From an uncultured Collinsella sp. (GTDB lineage: Bacteria > Actinomycetota > Coriobacteriia > Coriobacteriales > Coriobacteriaceae), in assembly GCA_934654515.1 (NCBI GenBank), contig CAKUGA010000009.1:1-36675 (forward strand): DNA of 36,675 nt, written 5' to 3'. Made by a program: the position numbers and the translations under genes. The notes under the pieces were generated by a model, which searched no databases, was not told the DNA's origin, and saw only the letters and a program-made list of their open reading frames with translations. Every line of letters begins with the position of its first letter. Positions within the stretch are counted from its first letter, which is position 1. Shown piece by piece: positions 1-8,080 of this stretch.

Positions 1-503
1 AGAGCCCCTTTGAGCTCTCGGGCGGGCAGCAGCGCCGCGTGGCGTTTGCCGGCGTGCTCGCCATGGAGCCCGAGGTCCTGGTGCTCGACGAGCCCATGGC
101 GGGGCTCGATCCGGCGGCGCGCAGGGATTTCCTGGAGCTCATTGATCGGCTTCACCGCGAGGGCCTGACTGTCGTTATGGTCTCGCACAGCATGGATGAC
201 CTTGCAAATTGCTGCGACCGTATCGTCGTGATGAACGAGGGCGCGGTGTTTGCCGAGGGCACGCCCGCGCAGGTTTTTGCGCATGCGGATGAGCTCAAGT
301 CGATCGGCTTGGGTGTTCCCGCTGCCCAGCGCATGGCACTGGCGCTTGCGAAGGCAGGCGTGCCGCTGCGCTTTGACGGCCTCTATACGGTTGAGTCGCT
401 GGCAGACGAGTTGGTGGACCTGCTAATCGGTTGCTCGGACGGTCCTTCTAACGTCGCGGACATTGCTAAATCCAAGACGGTCGCGCGAGAGGAGGGCTGC
501 TAA
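1..503 (+). CDS. Energy-coupling factor (ECF) transporter ATP-binding protein, C-terminal part
   Basis: The reading frame is open from the left edge, so the gene starts upstream and only the C-terminal ~167 residues are seen. They contain the ABC signature LSGGQQRR (bases 15-38), the Walker B and D-loop region VLDEPMAGLDP, and the H-loop VSHSMDD. This is the nucleotide-binding half that powers uptake through an ECF-type importer at the membrane. The stop overlaps the start of the following EcfT gene by one base (TAATG), so the two are translationally coupled. By family knowledge an operon of this type normally carries two ATPases (EcfA1 and EcfA2) plus EcfT; this is the ATPase next to EcfT. 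The substrate cannot be told because no S component is in view. Confidence 0.9.
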   Translation, partial: SPFELSGGQQRRVAFAGVLAMEPEVLVLDEPMAGLDPAARRDFLELIDRLHREGLTVVMVSHSMDDLANCCDRIVVMNEGAVFAEGTPAQVFAHADELKSIGLGVPAAQRMALALAKAGVPLRFDGLYTVESLADELVDLLIGCSDGPSNVADIAKSKTVAREEGC

Positions 504-1303
504 TGGAGGCGTTTTCGTTTGGCAGCTACTATCCCGGCGATAGTGCAATCCACCGCCTGGACCCGCGAACCAAGTTGCTCTTGGGCTTTGTGTTTCTGAT
601 CACGACGCTCACGGTCAGCAGCTTCCGCGGACTGGTCCCGGTCGCAATCTTCGTCGTCCTGATCTATACCGTGTCCCGGGTGCCGGCTCGTCGCGTCCTG
701 TCATCGATGGCGCCGCTGCTGGCGATCGTCGCGGTGGTCGCGGTGCTCAACCTGTTTTCCGACCAGAGTGGGCGCATTCTGTGGCAGCTCGGCTTTTTGC
801 AGATAAGCGAGGGCTCGTTGCATTCCGCCGCCTTTATGGCGTGCCGCCTGACCTTGATGATGGCCGGTATGAGCGCCATCACGCTCACCACACCGACGCT
901 CGACCTCACCGCGGGCTTTGAGCGCCTGCTCGCGCCGTTTGCGCGTGTGGGACTTCCTGCGCACGAGCTCGGTATGATTATGGGTATCGCGCTGCGCTTT
1001 ATGCCGCAGTTCGCCACCGAGATGAAGCAGACGGCCGATGCGCAGGCGAGCCGCGGTGCGCGCGTGACGGGAGGCCCGCTCGGCGGCGTGCGTATGCTCG
1101 GCAGTGTGGCGATTCCGCTGTTCACGGGTGTGTTCCGTCATGCCGAAACGCTTTCTGCCGCCATGGATGCGCGCTGCTATCATGGCGAGCAGGGACGCAC
1201 ACGCCTGCATACGCTTGTGTTTGGCCGTGGCGATGCGTTGGCGGCGGTGGTGACGATGCTGCTGCTCATCTGCGTCATCGTTATCAATCTTCAACTTGTT
1301 TAG
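503..1303 (+). CDS. ecfT: ECF transporter transmembrane protein EcfT
   Basis: The 266-residue protein has an N-terminal DPRTKLLLGF segment typical of EcfT, several hydrophobic spans, and the two short Ala-Arg-Gly-like coupling motifs: ASRGA in the cytoplasmic region and AMDARCY nearer the C-terminus. In this family these helices contact the two ATPases and transmit ATP hydrolysis to the substrate-binding S component. The start overlaps the stop of the upstream ATPase by one base, with GGAGGG as ribosome binding site about 8 bases before it. Length is normal for the family. No S component follows, so it is either upstream of the window or this is a shared group II ECF module. Confidence 0.92.
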   Translation: MEAFSFGSYYPGDSAIHRLDPRTKLLLGFVFLITTLTVSSFRGLVPVAIFVVLIYTVSRVPARRVLSSMAPLLAIVAVVAVLNLFSDQSGRILWQLGFLQISEGSLHSAAFMACRLTLMMAGMSAITLTTPTLDLTAGFERLLAPFARVGLPAHELGMIMGIALRFMPQFATEMKQTADAQASRGARVTGGPLGGVRMLGSVAIPLFTGVFRHAETLSAAMDARCYHGEQGRTRLHTLVFGRGDALAAVVTMLLLICVIVINLQLV

Positions 1304-1333
1304 GCGCGATTCGAGCGCAGGAAAGGGGTCCCT

Positions 1334-1780
1334 ATGACCGACAACGACCGCACGGCGCAGCTCGAGCGAGCCTGTTCGTATCTCAGGCGCATTCCGGCGT
1401 GGTATCTGGCCACGACCGATGTGGCCGACGGGCATCAACCGCGCGTGAGGCCGTTCTCGTTTGCCATGGTCGATGATGGCAAGCTGTGGTTTTGCACCTC
1501 GCGTGACAAGGACGTGTGGGCCGAGCTGAGCGCGAATCCCAAGTTTGAGGTCTCGGGCTGGAAACCGGGGGAGTGCTGGATTGTGCTGACCGGCGAGGCT
1601 GCGCTCGAGGACGACGCGGTCGTGAGCGACCGGGTGCGCTTGGCTGGCTTTAAGCACATGGTGGGCATTGGCGAGGATCACGAGAGCGCCAACGACGGCC
1701 GTCTCGCGTTCTTCTCGGTCCGCAACATTGCCGCGCGCTTCTGTGATATCGACGGCAGCGAGGAGCGCCTGGAGCTCTAG
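1334..1780 (+). CDS. Pyridoxamine 5'-phosphate oxidase-like flavin-binding protein, copy 1
   Basis: A 148-residue single-domain protein of the split beta-barrel PPOX-like superfamily. The segments IPAWYLATTD, PRVRPFSFAMVDDGKLWFCT and KDVWAELSANPKFEVSGW match the usual FMN-binding core (strand with xRPF, then a K-x-LWF strand, then the NPK-like turn). Members bind FMN, F420 or heme; substrate and cofactor are not settled by sequence alone. It starts 30 bases after ecfT with an AGGAAAGGGG ribosome binding site. It is followed by a clear paralogue. Expected to be a cytoplasmic homodimer by family analogy. Confidence 0.85.
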   Translation: MTDNDRTAQLERACSYLRRIPAWYLATTDVADGHQPRVRPFSFAMVDDGKLWFCTSRDKDVWAELSANPKFEVSGWKPGECWIVLTGEAALEDDAVVSDRVRLAGFKHMVGIGEDHESANDGRLAFFSVRNIAARFCDIDGSEERLEL

Positions 1781-1824
1781 CTTACACAAACCAGGCTCTC
1801 AAACTGGCTAGTACAGGAGGACAC

Positions 1825-2235
1825 ATGGACGGATTGAATACGGTTTTGGAGTATCTGACGTCGGTGCCGGCGTGGTATCTGGCGACGAGCGTGGATGGGC
1901 AGCCGCATGTGCGTCCGTTTTCGTTTGCGCAGATTCAGGATGGCAAGCTGTGGTTTGTGACGGCGCGCACCAAAGACGTGTGGCAGGAGCTGCTGCAAAA
2001 TCAGCGCTTTGAGGCCACGAGCTGGTGGCCGGGCCATGGTTGGCTCATCTTGCGCGGGCGTGCCGGCTTGGATGACCAAGCGGCGGGCGATATGCGTGAG
2101 GCCGGATGGAAGCATCTAGAGCGCCTGGGCGAGCATTACGAGGGGCCAAACGATCCCACGCTTGTCTTCTTTAGTGTGGAGGACCCCGAGGCCTTTATCT
2201 GCAACCACGACGAATGGGTGCCGGTCGAGCTCTAG
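1825..2235 (+). CDS. Pyridoxamine 5'-phosphate oxidase-like flavin-binding protein, copy 2
   Basis: A 136-residue paralogue of the preceding gene, sharing VPAWYLATS, HVRPFSFAQIQDGKLWF, TKDVWQELLQNQRFEATSWW and the ending segment VFFSVED. The two genes are adjacent, co-directional and 44 bases apart, so a tandem duplication is the simplest explanation. Ribosome binding site AGGAGG lies just upstream of the ATG. A perfect 16-bp terminator hairpin follows, making this the last gene of the transcription unit. Function beyond flavin/F420 binding is not predicted with confidence. Differences in the loop after TSWW suggest the copies have diverged in substrate. Confidence 0.85.
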   Translation: MDGLNTVLEYLTSVPAWYLATSVDGQPHVRPFSFAQIQDGKLWFVTARTKDVWQELLQNQRFEATSWWPGHGWLILRGRAGLDDQAAGDMREAGWKHLERLGEHYEGPNDPTLVFFSVEDPEAFICNHDEWVPVEL

Positions 2236-2279
2236 ACGTGTATCCCGGCAAACCTCGACAATTCAAATTCTCGCATGTA

Positions 2280-2340
2280 GCGGGCCCCACATTGCAACGT
2301 CACCGTAAGGCGCACCGAGCAATGTGGGGCCCGCATTTAT
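2280..2340 (+). terminator. Strong intrinsic hairpin downstream of the PPOX pair
   Basis: Perfect 16-bp inverted repeat: arm GCGGGCCCCACATTGC at 2280-2295 and its reverse complement at 2319-2334, followed by ATTTATTTGT. The T-tract is interrupted, so efficiency is uncertain, but position and stem strength fit a terminator isolating the arg operon promoter from upstream transcription. Confidence 0.75.
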
Positions 2341-2378
2341 TTGTCAATTCCTTCGAGTGAATGTGTCGGGATTGTTTC

Positions 2379-2417
2379 AATGCATGAATATGCAAAAGAT
2401 TTGCGTATATATGCATC
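2379..2417 (+). promoter_or_regulatory. Tandem ARG boxes (ArgR operator) upstream of argC
   Basis: Two palindromic 14-mers, TGCATGAATATGCA at 2381-2394 and TGCGTATATATGCA at 2402-2415, lie 21 bp apart centre to centre. Taken as 18-bp ARG boxes (2379-2396 and 2400-2417) they are separated by 3 bp. This matches the arrangement known for hexameric arginine repressor ArgR/AhrC. They end about 83 bases before argC, in a locally AT-rich stretch where the promoter must also lie. Arginine-dependent repression of the arg genes is the expected outcome (inference). Confidence 0.8.
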
Positions 2418-2500
2418 TTTTGGTGTTAAAGTTTCAACCCACTTCATAACGACGGCTGCGGGATGCGCATTGGTGCATAACTGCAGACAAGGAGTCTGAT

Positions 2501-3571
2501 ATGTCTGTAAAGGTTGGAATCGTCGGTGCGGCTGGATATGCCGGCGCCGAGCTCATTCGCCTCGTCCTCGGTCATCCCGAGTTTGAACTTATTGCCATTA
2601 CGTCCAACGCCGATGCCGGCCAGCCGCTGTCCGCGGTGTATCCGAGCTTTGCTGGCGTGAGCGATCTGGTTTTCACCACGCATGACGCCCCCGAGCTCAA
2701 GAGCTGCGATGCGGTTTTTCTTGCCGTGCCGCACACGGCTGCCATGGCACAGGTGCCCGCGCTGCTTGCATCGGGCGTCTCCTGCTTTGATCTTTCGGCC
2801 GACTACCGCCTGAACGACGCGTCCGTCTTTGAGACATGGTATGCCGCCGAGCATACGAGCCCCGAGCTGCTCAAGACCCGTGCCTTCGGTCTGCCCGAGC
2901 TGTTCTGTCAAGACTTGGAGACCGCCGCATCCGACCATGCTGACGGCAAACCCGTGCTGGTCGCCTGCGCCGGTTGCTATCCCACCGCAACGAGCCTTGC
3001 CGCCGCGCCCGCCGTGCGCGCGGGCTGGGTGGCCGAGAACGGCCCCGTGGTCGTCGATGCCATTAGCGGCGTGACGGGCGCCGGTAAGTCCTGCAACGCC
3101 CGCACCCATTTTTGCAGCGCGGACGAAAACCTGGAGGCCTATGGCGTGGGCAAGCATCGTCATACGCCCGAGATTGAGCAAATCCTTGGCCTGACCGATC
3201 GCGTCGTCTTTACCCCGCACCTGGCACCGCTCAAGCGCGGTCTACTCTCTACGGTGACGATGCCGCTTACGCCGCAGGCTATCGATACCTTGACCCTTGA
3301 GGACGTTGTCGACCATTACAAGCAGTTCTACGCCGGTCGCACCTTCGTACGCGTGCTTGATGCCGGCCAGCAGCCGAAGACGGCTTCGGTCGTCGGTACC
3401 AATGCCGCCCAGATTGGCCTTGCACTCAACAAGCGCGCAGGCGTGCTGGTGGCGACGGGCGCCATCGACAATCTGTGCAAGGGTGCAGCAGGCCAGGCGG
3501 TCCAGTGCGCCAACATCGTCTTTGGTTTTGATGAGCGACGAGGCTTGCCCACAGTGGCGTGCCCGGTGTAG
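2501..3571 (+). CDS. argC: N-acetyl-gamma-glutamyl-phosphate reductase
   Basis: ArgC reduces N-acetylglutamyl phosphate to N-acetylglutamate semialdehyde with NADPH, the third step of arginine/ornithine synthesis. The 356-residue protein has an N-terminal Rossmann motif (VGIVGAAGYAGAELIRL, residues 5-21) and the catalytic cysteine in AGCYPT (Cys159), plus the C-terminal semialdehyde dehydrogenase dimerisation fold. Length is as expected for the family. The ATG at 2501 has GGAG seven bases upstream. It is the first gene of argC-argJ-argB-argD behind two ARG boxes. The 136 bases before argJ carry only a small GAGTGG/CCACTC hairpin (3608-3623) without a T-run. Confidence 0.97.
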   Translation: MSVKVGIVGAAGYAGAELIRLVLGHPEFELIAITSNADAGQPLSAVYPSFAGVSDLVFTTHDAPELKSCDAVFLAVPHTAAMAQVPALLASGVSCFDLSADYRLNDASVFETWYAAEHTSPELLKTRAFGLPELFCQDLETAASDHADGKPVLVACAGCYPTATSLAAAPAVRAGWVAENGPVVVDAISGVTGAGKSCNARTHFCSADENLEAYGVGKHRHTPEIEQILGLTDRVVFTPHLAPLKRGLLSTVTMPLTPQAIDTLTLEDVVDHYKQFYAGRTFVRVLDAGQQPKTASVVGTNAAQIGLALNKRAGVLVATGAIDNLCKGAAGQAVQCANIVFGFDERRGLPTVACPV

Positions 3572-3707
3572 CACATTCGATTGTTAACGATTTGGTAGTC
3601 GGGCATCGAGTGGGGCGCCACTCTTAAGCTGGTCTCATGATCACGACTGGCATGGCGCACCAACCGATGTCCGCTTTTTTTGTTTGACATAAGGAGTCAT
3701 AAAGACG

Positions 3708-4976
3708 ATGAATACCGAGCTGTTTGATATCAAGATTCGCGCCGTCGAGGGTGGCGTTACGGCTGCGGCTGGTTTTAAAGCCGCAGGCATCCACGCTGGG
3801 TTCCGCAAGAACCCCGAGCGTCTGGATTACGCGCTCGTCGTGCCCGATAAACCCTGTCCCGGTGCCGGCGTGTTTACCACCAATCGCTTTTGCGCGGCGC
3901 CCGTGCAGGTGAGCCGTGCCAACCTGGGCGGTGCCGACAAGGGCTACGGTACCATCGCCGGCGTTTCGGTCAACTCTGGCAATGCCAACGCCGCCACGGG
4001 TGAGACCGGCCTTGCATGCGCGCGCGAGACGTGCAGCATCGCATCGCAGGTCATCGGCTGCGAGCCCCAGCAGATTCTGGTTGCCTCCACGGGTGTGATT
4101 GGCCAGATTCTGCCGATCGACACGTTCGAGACCGCCATTCCTGCTGCCTACGAGGCGCTCTCCGCCCACGGTGGCGCCGATGCGGCCCGCGCCATCATGA
4201 CGACCGATACGCATTCCAAGGAATATGCCGTGTCCTACGTCAGCGATGCCGATGGCCATGCGGGCAGTGTCTATACGGTGGGCGGCATGTGCAAGGGCTC
4301 GGGCATGATCATGCCCAACATGGCCACCATGATCGCGATCATCACGACCGATGCCCCCGTCGAGCCTGCGGCGCTCCACGCCCTGCTGCTCTCGACCGTT
4401 AAGCAGACCTTTAACAAGGTGACGGTCGACTCCGACACCTCGACGAACGACACCTGCATCATGCTTGCCTCTGGCGCTGCTGCCGCAGATGCCGAGCCTA
4501 TCGTCGAGGGCTCCGACGCCTTCGACGAGCTGGCCTTTGCCGTGCATGAGGTGTGCGAGAGCCTGGCGCGCAATATCGCCGCCGATGGCGAGGGCGCATC
4601 CAAGCTCGTGACGGTCAATGTCACCGGCGCTCTCAGCGACGAAGAGGCGGATATTGCCGCCCGTGCCGTCGCCAACTCGCCGCTCGTCAAGACCTGCATC
4701 GCCGGTCACGACTGCAACTGGGGCCGCGTTGCCATGGCGCTGGGCAAGTGCGGCGTGAAGTTTAATCAGGAAGACGTTTCCATCGACATGATGGGCATGC
4801 CCGTCTGCCGTGACGGCCTGACCGTTCCCTTTGACGAGGATGAGGCGCTGCGACGCTTTGAGGCGCCCGAGATCGTGATTTCGGCCGACCTGGGCGCGGG
4901 CGACGCGGCGACCACCGTGTGGACCTGCGACCTCACGCACGAGTACATCTCCATCAACGGCGATTATCGCTCCTAG
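3708..4976 (+). CDS. argJ: Bifunctional ornithine acetyltransferase / N-acetylglutamate synthase
   Basis: ArgJ transfers the acetyl group from N-acetylornithine to glutamate, recycling acetyl groups and releasing ornithine. The 422-residue precursor has the KGSGM motif (196-200) followed by PNMAT, where family members cleave themselves between Ala206 and Thr207 to make alpha and beta chains with Thr207 as nucleophile. Ribosome binding site AAGGAG precedes the ATG. Whether it is bifunctional (also using acetyl-CoA) or monofunctional cannot be decided from sequence; no separate argA is in view. Its place between argC and argB is the common actinobacterial order C-J-B-D. Confidence 0.96.
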   Translation: MNTELFDIKIRAVEGGVTAAAGFKAAGIHAGFRKNPERLDYALVVPDKPCPGAGVFTTNRFCAAPVQVSRANLGGADKGYGTIAGVSVNSGNANAATGETGLACARETCSIASQVIGCEPQQILVASTGVIGQILPIDTFETAIPAAYEALSAHGGADAARAIMTTDTHSKEYAVSYVSDADGHAGSVYTVGGMCKGSGMIMPNMATMIAIITTDAPVEPAALHALLLSTVKQTFNKVTVDSDTSTNDTCIMLASGAAAADAEPIVEGSDAFDELAFAVHEVCESLARNIAADGEGASKLVTVNVTGALSDEEADIAARAVANSPLVKTCIAGHDCNWGRVAMALGKCGVKFNQEDVSIDMMGMPVCRDGLTVPFDEDEALRRFEAPEIVISADLGAGDAATTVWTCDLTHEYISINGDYRS

Positions 4977-5056
4977 ACTCTGGACGTGCCGCGCGCTCCG
5001 CGTGGTTGCGGGCAATGAGGCTTGGCGCGATAACAATACGAAAGACGAGGCAGATT

Positions 5057-6037
5057 ATGAAATTCGCACGCGATTGTCGCTCGAGCGAATCCAACGAAGC
5101 TACCGCGCAGCTGCTGTTCGAGGCGCTGCCGTGGATTAAGAACCTGACCGGTAAGACGGTCGTTATCAAGTACGGCGGTGCCGCCATGGTCGACGAGCAG
5201 CTGCGTCGCGACGTGATGAGCGACATCGTCCTGCTCAAGATTATCGGCATGCGCCCTGTTATCGTGCACGGCGGCGGCAAGGCCATTAACGAGGCGCTCA
5301 GCCACTACGATATTCCCGTCGAGTTTAAGAACGGCCAGCGCGTGACCACGCCGGCGACCATGGATATCGTGCGCGAGGTACTGGGCGGCAAGGTCAATCA
5401 GGAGCTGGTCGCGGCGCTCAACCACCATGGCAACCTGGCCGTGGGCGTGTCCGGCAGCGACGCCGGCACCCTTATCGCCGAGCCGCTCGACCCCGAGCTC
5501 GGTCGCGTGGGTAAAGTCACGCACGTCAACACCGACTACATCGAGCGCTTGCTCGACAGCGAGTACATTCCCGTTATCGCCACGGTTGCGGCGGGGGAGG
5601 ACGGCGGCTTCTTCAACATCAACGCCGATACCGCCGCCGGTGCCGTTGCGGCGGCGCTGCATGCGCATAAGGCGATCTTTTTGACCGACGTCGACGGCCT
5701 GTACAAGGACTTTAGCGACAAGGATTCACTTATCTCCAATCTGACGCTCGATGAGGTCAATGAGATGCTCTACGGCGGCGAGGTCGATAAGGGCATGATT
5801 CCCAAGCTGCGTGCTGCTGTCGATGCGCTTGCCGGCGGTGTATTTCGCGCTCACATCATCAACGGTACCACGCCGCATTCGCTGCTGCTGGAGCTGCTGA
5901 CCGACGCCGGCGTCGGTACCGTGATCCACTCCACCGAGACGGCTTACGAGTTCGATACGCATCCGCATCCGCTTTCGACGTTTGCTGCGCGTCTGACCGA
6001 GAACCTCGACGAGGTCGAGAAGCTTCAGACGGTCTAA
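5057..6037 (+). CDS. argB: Acetylglutamate kinase
   Basis: ArgB phosphorylates N-acetylglutamate with ATP, the second and often arginine-regulated step. The frame is open from 4919, but the ATG at 5057 is chosen because GACGAGG lies just before it and because homology begins soon after (LPWIKNLTGKTVVIKYGGAAM). This gives 326 residues. Visible amino-acid-kinase motifs are the VVIKYGGAAM phosphate-binding segment, VHGGGKAINEAL and the later FLTDVDGLYKD nucleotide-site segment. The N-terminal helix before LPWI (about 25 residues) resembles the extension found in arginine-inhibited hexameric ArgB enzymes, so feedback inhibition is plausible (inference). It lies 80 bases after argJ. Confidence 0.96.
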   Translation: MKFARDCRSSESNEATAQLLFEALPWIKNLTGKTVVIKYGGAAMVDEQLRRDVMSDIVLLKIIGMRPVIVHGGGKAINEALSHYDIPVEFKNGQRVTTPATMDIVREVLGGKVNQELVAALNHHGNLAVGVSGSDAGTLIAEPLDPELGRVGKVTHVNTDYIERLLDSEYIPVIATVAAGEDGGFFNINADTAAGAVAAALHAHKAIFLTDVDGLYKDFSDKDSLISNLTLDEVNEMLYGGEVDKGMIPKLRAAVDALAGGVFRAHIINGTTPHSLLLELLTDAGVGTVIHSTETAYEFDTHPHPLSTFAARLTENLDEVEKLQTV

Positions 6038-6106
6038 CTGACCCGCAGCCGCCCCATTCCTGCACCCATAGGCCTGCGCCGTCCGGCGCTCAACGAAAGG
6101 CATCCC

Positions 6107-7390
6107 ATGTCACTTGCAGCTCAGCAATCGCTTGAATCCCATTACGTTATGCATACCTTTGGCCGCTCTCCGGTCGAGTTTGTCGAGGGCCACGGCATGA
6201 AACTCACCGGCGACGATGGCCGTGAGTATCTCGACTTTCTTGCCGGCATCGGCGTGTGCAGCCTGGGTCATGGCGACCCGGCTGTGCTCTCGGCGCTCGA
6301 GGCACAGACCAAAAAGGTCATGCATGTCTCCAATTACTTCTACATCGAGCAGCGTGGACAGGTCGCGGCGCTGCTGTCCAAGCTTGCCAACGACGACGTA
6401 GATGGTGCACGCGTGCTTGCCGATGCCATTGCCGCCGGCGATGAGACCACGGCAGCTGCTCTTGGTGCCCCGGCTGCGGACGAGCAGGTTTGGGAGACCT
6501 TCTTTGCCAACTCCGGCGCTGAGGCCAACGAGGGCTCGATGAAGCTCGCGCGCCTGCACGCCAAGCGTGCCGGTAACGGCGGCAACACTATCGTGTGCAT
6601 GCGCGGCGGCTTCCACGGCCGTACGCTCGAGACCATTGCCGCCACCATGCAGGGTTGGCTGCAGGATAGTTTCCGCCCGCTGCCGGGTGGCTTTGTGGCC
6701 TGCACGCCCAACGATATCGATGAACTGCGTGCGATCTTTAAGCAGCTGGGGAGCGAAATTTGTGCCGTGATGCTCGAGCCGATCCAGGGTGAGAGTGGCG
6801 TGCACCCCATGACCGAGGAGTTTATGGCGGCAGCGCGCGACCTGGCACACGAAGTGGGCGCCGTGCTTATCGCCGACGAGGTCCAGTGCGGCATCTTCCG
6901 CTCCGGCAAGCCGTTTGCATTCCAAACCTATGGTGTGGAGCCCGACATCATGAGTCTTGCCAAGGGCATTGCTGATGGCGTGCCCATGGGCGCCGTCGTG
7001 GCAAAGAAGGAGATTGCCGACGTGTTTAAGCCGGGCGACCACGGCTCGACCTTTGGTGGTAGCTGCTTGGCCGTCGCGGCGTGCGCCGCGACGCTCTCCG
7101 CGCTCGTGCGCGGCGATTATGCCGACCATGCTGCCAAGGTAGGCGCCTATATGGAGGCAAAACTCGCCAAGTTACCGCATGTTACCGATGTGCGCGGTCG
7201 CGGCTTGATGCTCGGCTGCGACCTGGATGATGCCGCGGGCGACGCGCATGATATTGTTGCCCGCGCGCTGGCCGCCGGTGCCGTGATTAACGCTACGGGT
7301 GCCCATACGCTGCGTTTCCTGCCGCCGCTCGTCTGCGAGGAATCCGACGTGGACAGTCTGATCGAGATCCTGTCGGGTGTCTTGGACTAA
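6107..7390 (+). CDS. argD: Acetylornithine aminotransferase (PLP-dependent)
   Basis: ArgD converts N-acetylglutamate semialdehyde to N-acetylornithine using glutamate as amino donor. The 427-residue class III aminotransferase shows FFANSGAEANE (PLP phosphate site), GGFHGRTL, LIADEVQCG and the Schiff-base lysine in MSLAKGIADG (Lys286). It is longer than a typical ArgD because about 30 Ala-rich residues (roughly 95-127) are inserted before FFANSGAEANE. The insert is in frame and has normal codon use, so it is probably a real surface insertion. Last gene of the arg cluster; argF does not follow. The ATG has GAAAGG upstream. Confidence 0.95.
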   Translation: MSLAAQQSLESHYVMHTFGRSPVEFVEGHGMKLTGDDGREYLDFLAGIGVCSLGHGDPAVLSALEAQTKKVMHVSNYFYIEQRGQVAALLSKLANDDVDGARVLADAIAAGDETTAAALGAPAADEQVWETFFANSGAEANEGSMKLARLHAKRAGNGGNTIVCMRGGFHGRTLETIAATMQGWLQDSFRPLPGGFVACTPNDIDELRAIFKQLGSEICAVMLEPIQGESGVHPMTEEFMAAARDLAHEVGAVLIADEVQCGIFRSGKPFAFQTYGVEPDIMSLAKGIADGVPMGAVVAKKEIADVFKPGDHGSTFGGSCLAVAACAATLSALVRGDYADHAAKVGAYMEAKLAKLPHVTDVRGRGLMLGCDLDDAAGDAHDIVARALAAGAVINATGAHTLRFLPPLVCEESDVDSLIEILSGVLD

Positions 7391-7510
7391 CGCGGCGCAA
7401 TAACTCAATTTTGACCGGGTTCCGGACTGCGGACGTGCCATATGCGGCACGATTCGGCGGTCTGGAGCCCGTTTTGCCATAAATCTGCAATGGCCAGGAG
7501 AGCCTTTGGA

Positions 7511-7720
7511 CAAAAAATGCCAAATATGAGTACTGTCACCAGTTGAATCTCATATGAAACCGACTACCTAGGATTAGTTAGACCACACATGTTCAGTTAT
7601 GTTAATGGGAAAACAGCTAGTAAAGGCTTCAAATCGCTGATTCAGAGCTAGATTTATCCAGTGAAACCCAAAAATCGCTGCTACAAAATTGGTAACAGTA
7701 CTCATTTTTGCCATTTTTTG
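7511..7720. repeat. MITE-like non-coding element with ~30-bp terminal inverted repeats
   Basis: The left end (7511-7540) and right end (7691-7720) are imperfect inverted repeats of about 30 bp with only a few mismatches. They share CAAAAAATG at the outer tips and GAGTACTGT further in. The 150-bp interior is AT-rich, has no credible ORF, and differs in composition from the flanking coding DNA. Size and structure fit a miniature inverted-repeat element or a long-stem intergenic repeat. No clear target-site duplication is seen. The remaining sequence between argD and this element (7391-7510) shows nothing recognisable. Confidence 0.6.
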
Positions 7721-7779
7721 GCCACGGCCTTTGTGACGGACGTGCTGGCGGGTTCGAATCCCTCTGCGATGGGCCCAAA

Positions 7780-7810
7780 CAAAAACGGTCCCCTTGCGAG
7801 GACCGTTTCC
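7780..7810 (-). terminator. Terminator of the tRNA-Val gene
   Basis: Read on the - strand, AAACGGTCC (7808-7800) pairs with GGACCGTTT (7791-7783), with an 8-base loop, followed by TTGTTTG. It lies directly downstream of the - strand tRNA and fits an intrinsic terminator. Confidence 0.7.
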
Positions 7811-7817
7811 AAATCAG

Positions 7818-7893
7818 TGGTGGGCGATGAGGGATTCGAACCCCCAGCCTTGTGCGTGTAAAGCACCTGCGCTAACCGTTGCGCCAATCGCCC
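7818..7893 (-). tRNA. tRNA-Val (anticodon TAC)
   Basis: On the - strand the acceptor GGGCGAT pairs with ATCGCCC, the D stem is GCGC/GCGC, and the T arm contains GGGGG-TTCGAAT-CCCTC. The anticodon loop TTTACAC gives TAC (valine GTA). Discriminator A (7821) is followed by an encoded CCA (7820-7818). The anticodon stem has one G-A mismatch at its outer pair. An extended -10 (TGCTATACT, -10 hexamer at 7904-7909 on the - strand) lies just upstream. Confidence 0.95.
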
Positions 7894-8080
7894 GTGCGGA
7901 GAGAGTATAGCAAAACAATCGCCTCATTCATCTCATATCCATTAAAGGTAACCGGCGCGTGTCACAGCGGAGCTGATTCAGTTGAGATTGCCTGAACATT
8001 CCGCCCCTCTTTACGCCCTCGGGTATACTCAAAAGCTACTGATTCGATTTGATGCCCAGCAACAGCAGAGGGGATAGTAT

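Noticed and set aside
4919..5056. Upstream extension of argB
   Set aside because: The extra 46 codons overlap the argJ end, lack homology and lack a ribosome binding site; the ATG at 5057 is well placed.
7661..7861. 66-codon + strand ORF across the MITE-like end and tRNA-Val
   Set aside because: It covers a tRNA and its terminator and an inverted repeat, and has no ribosome binding site.
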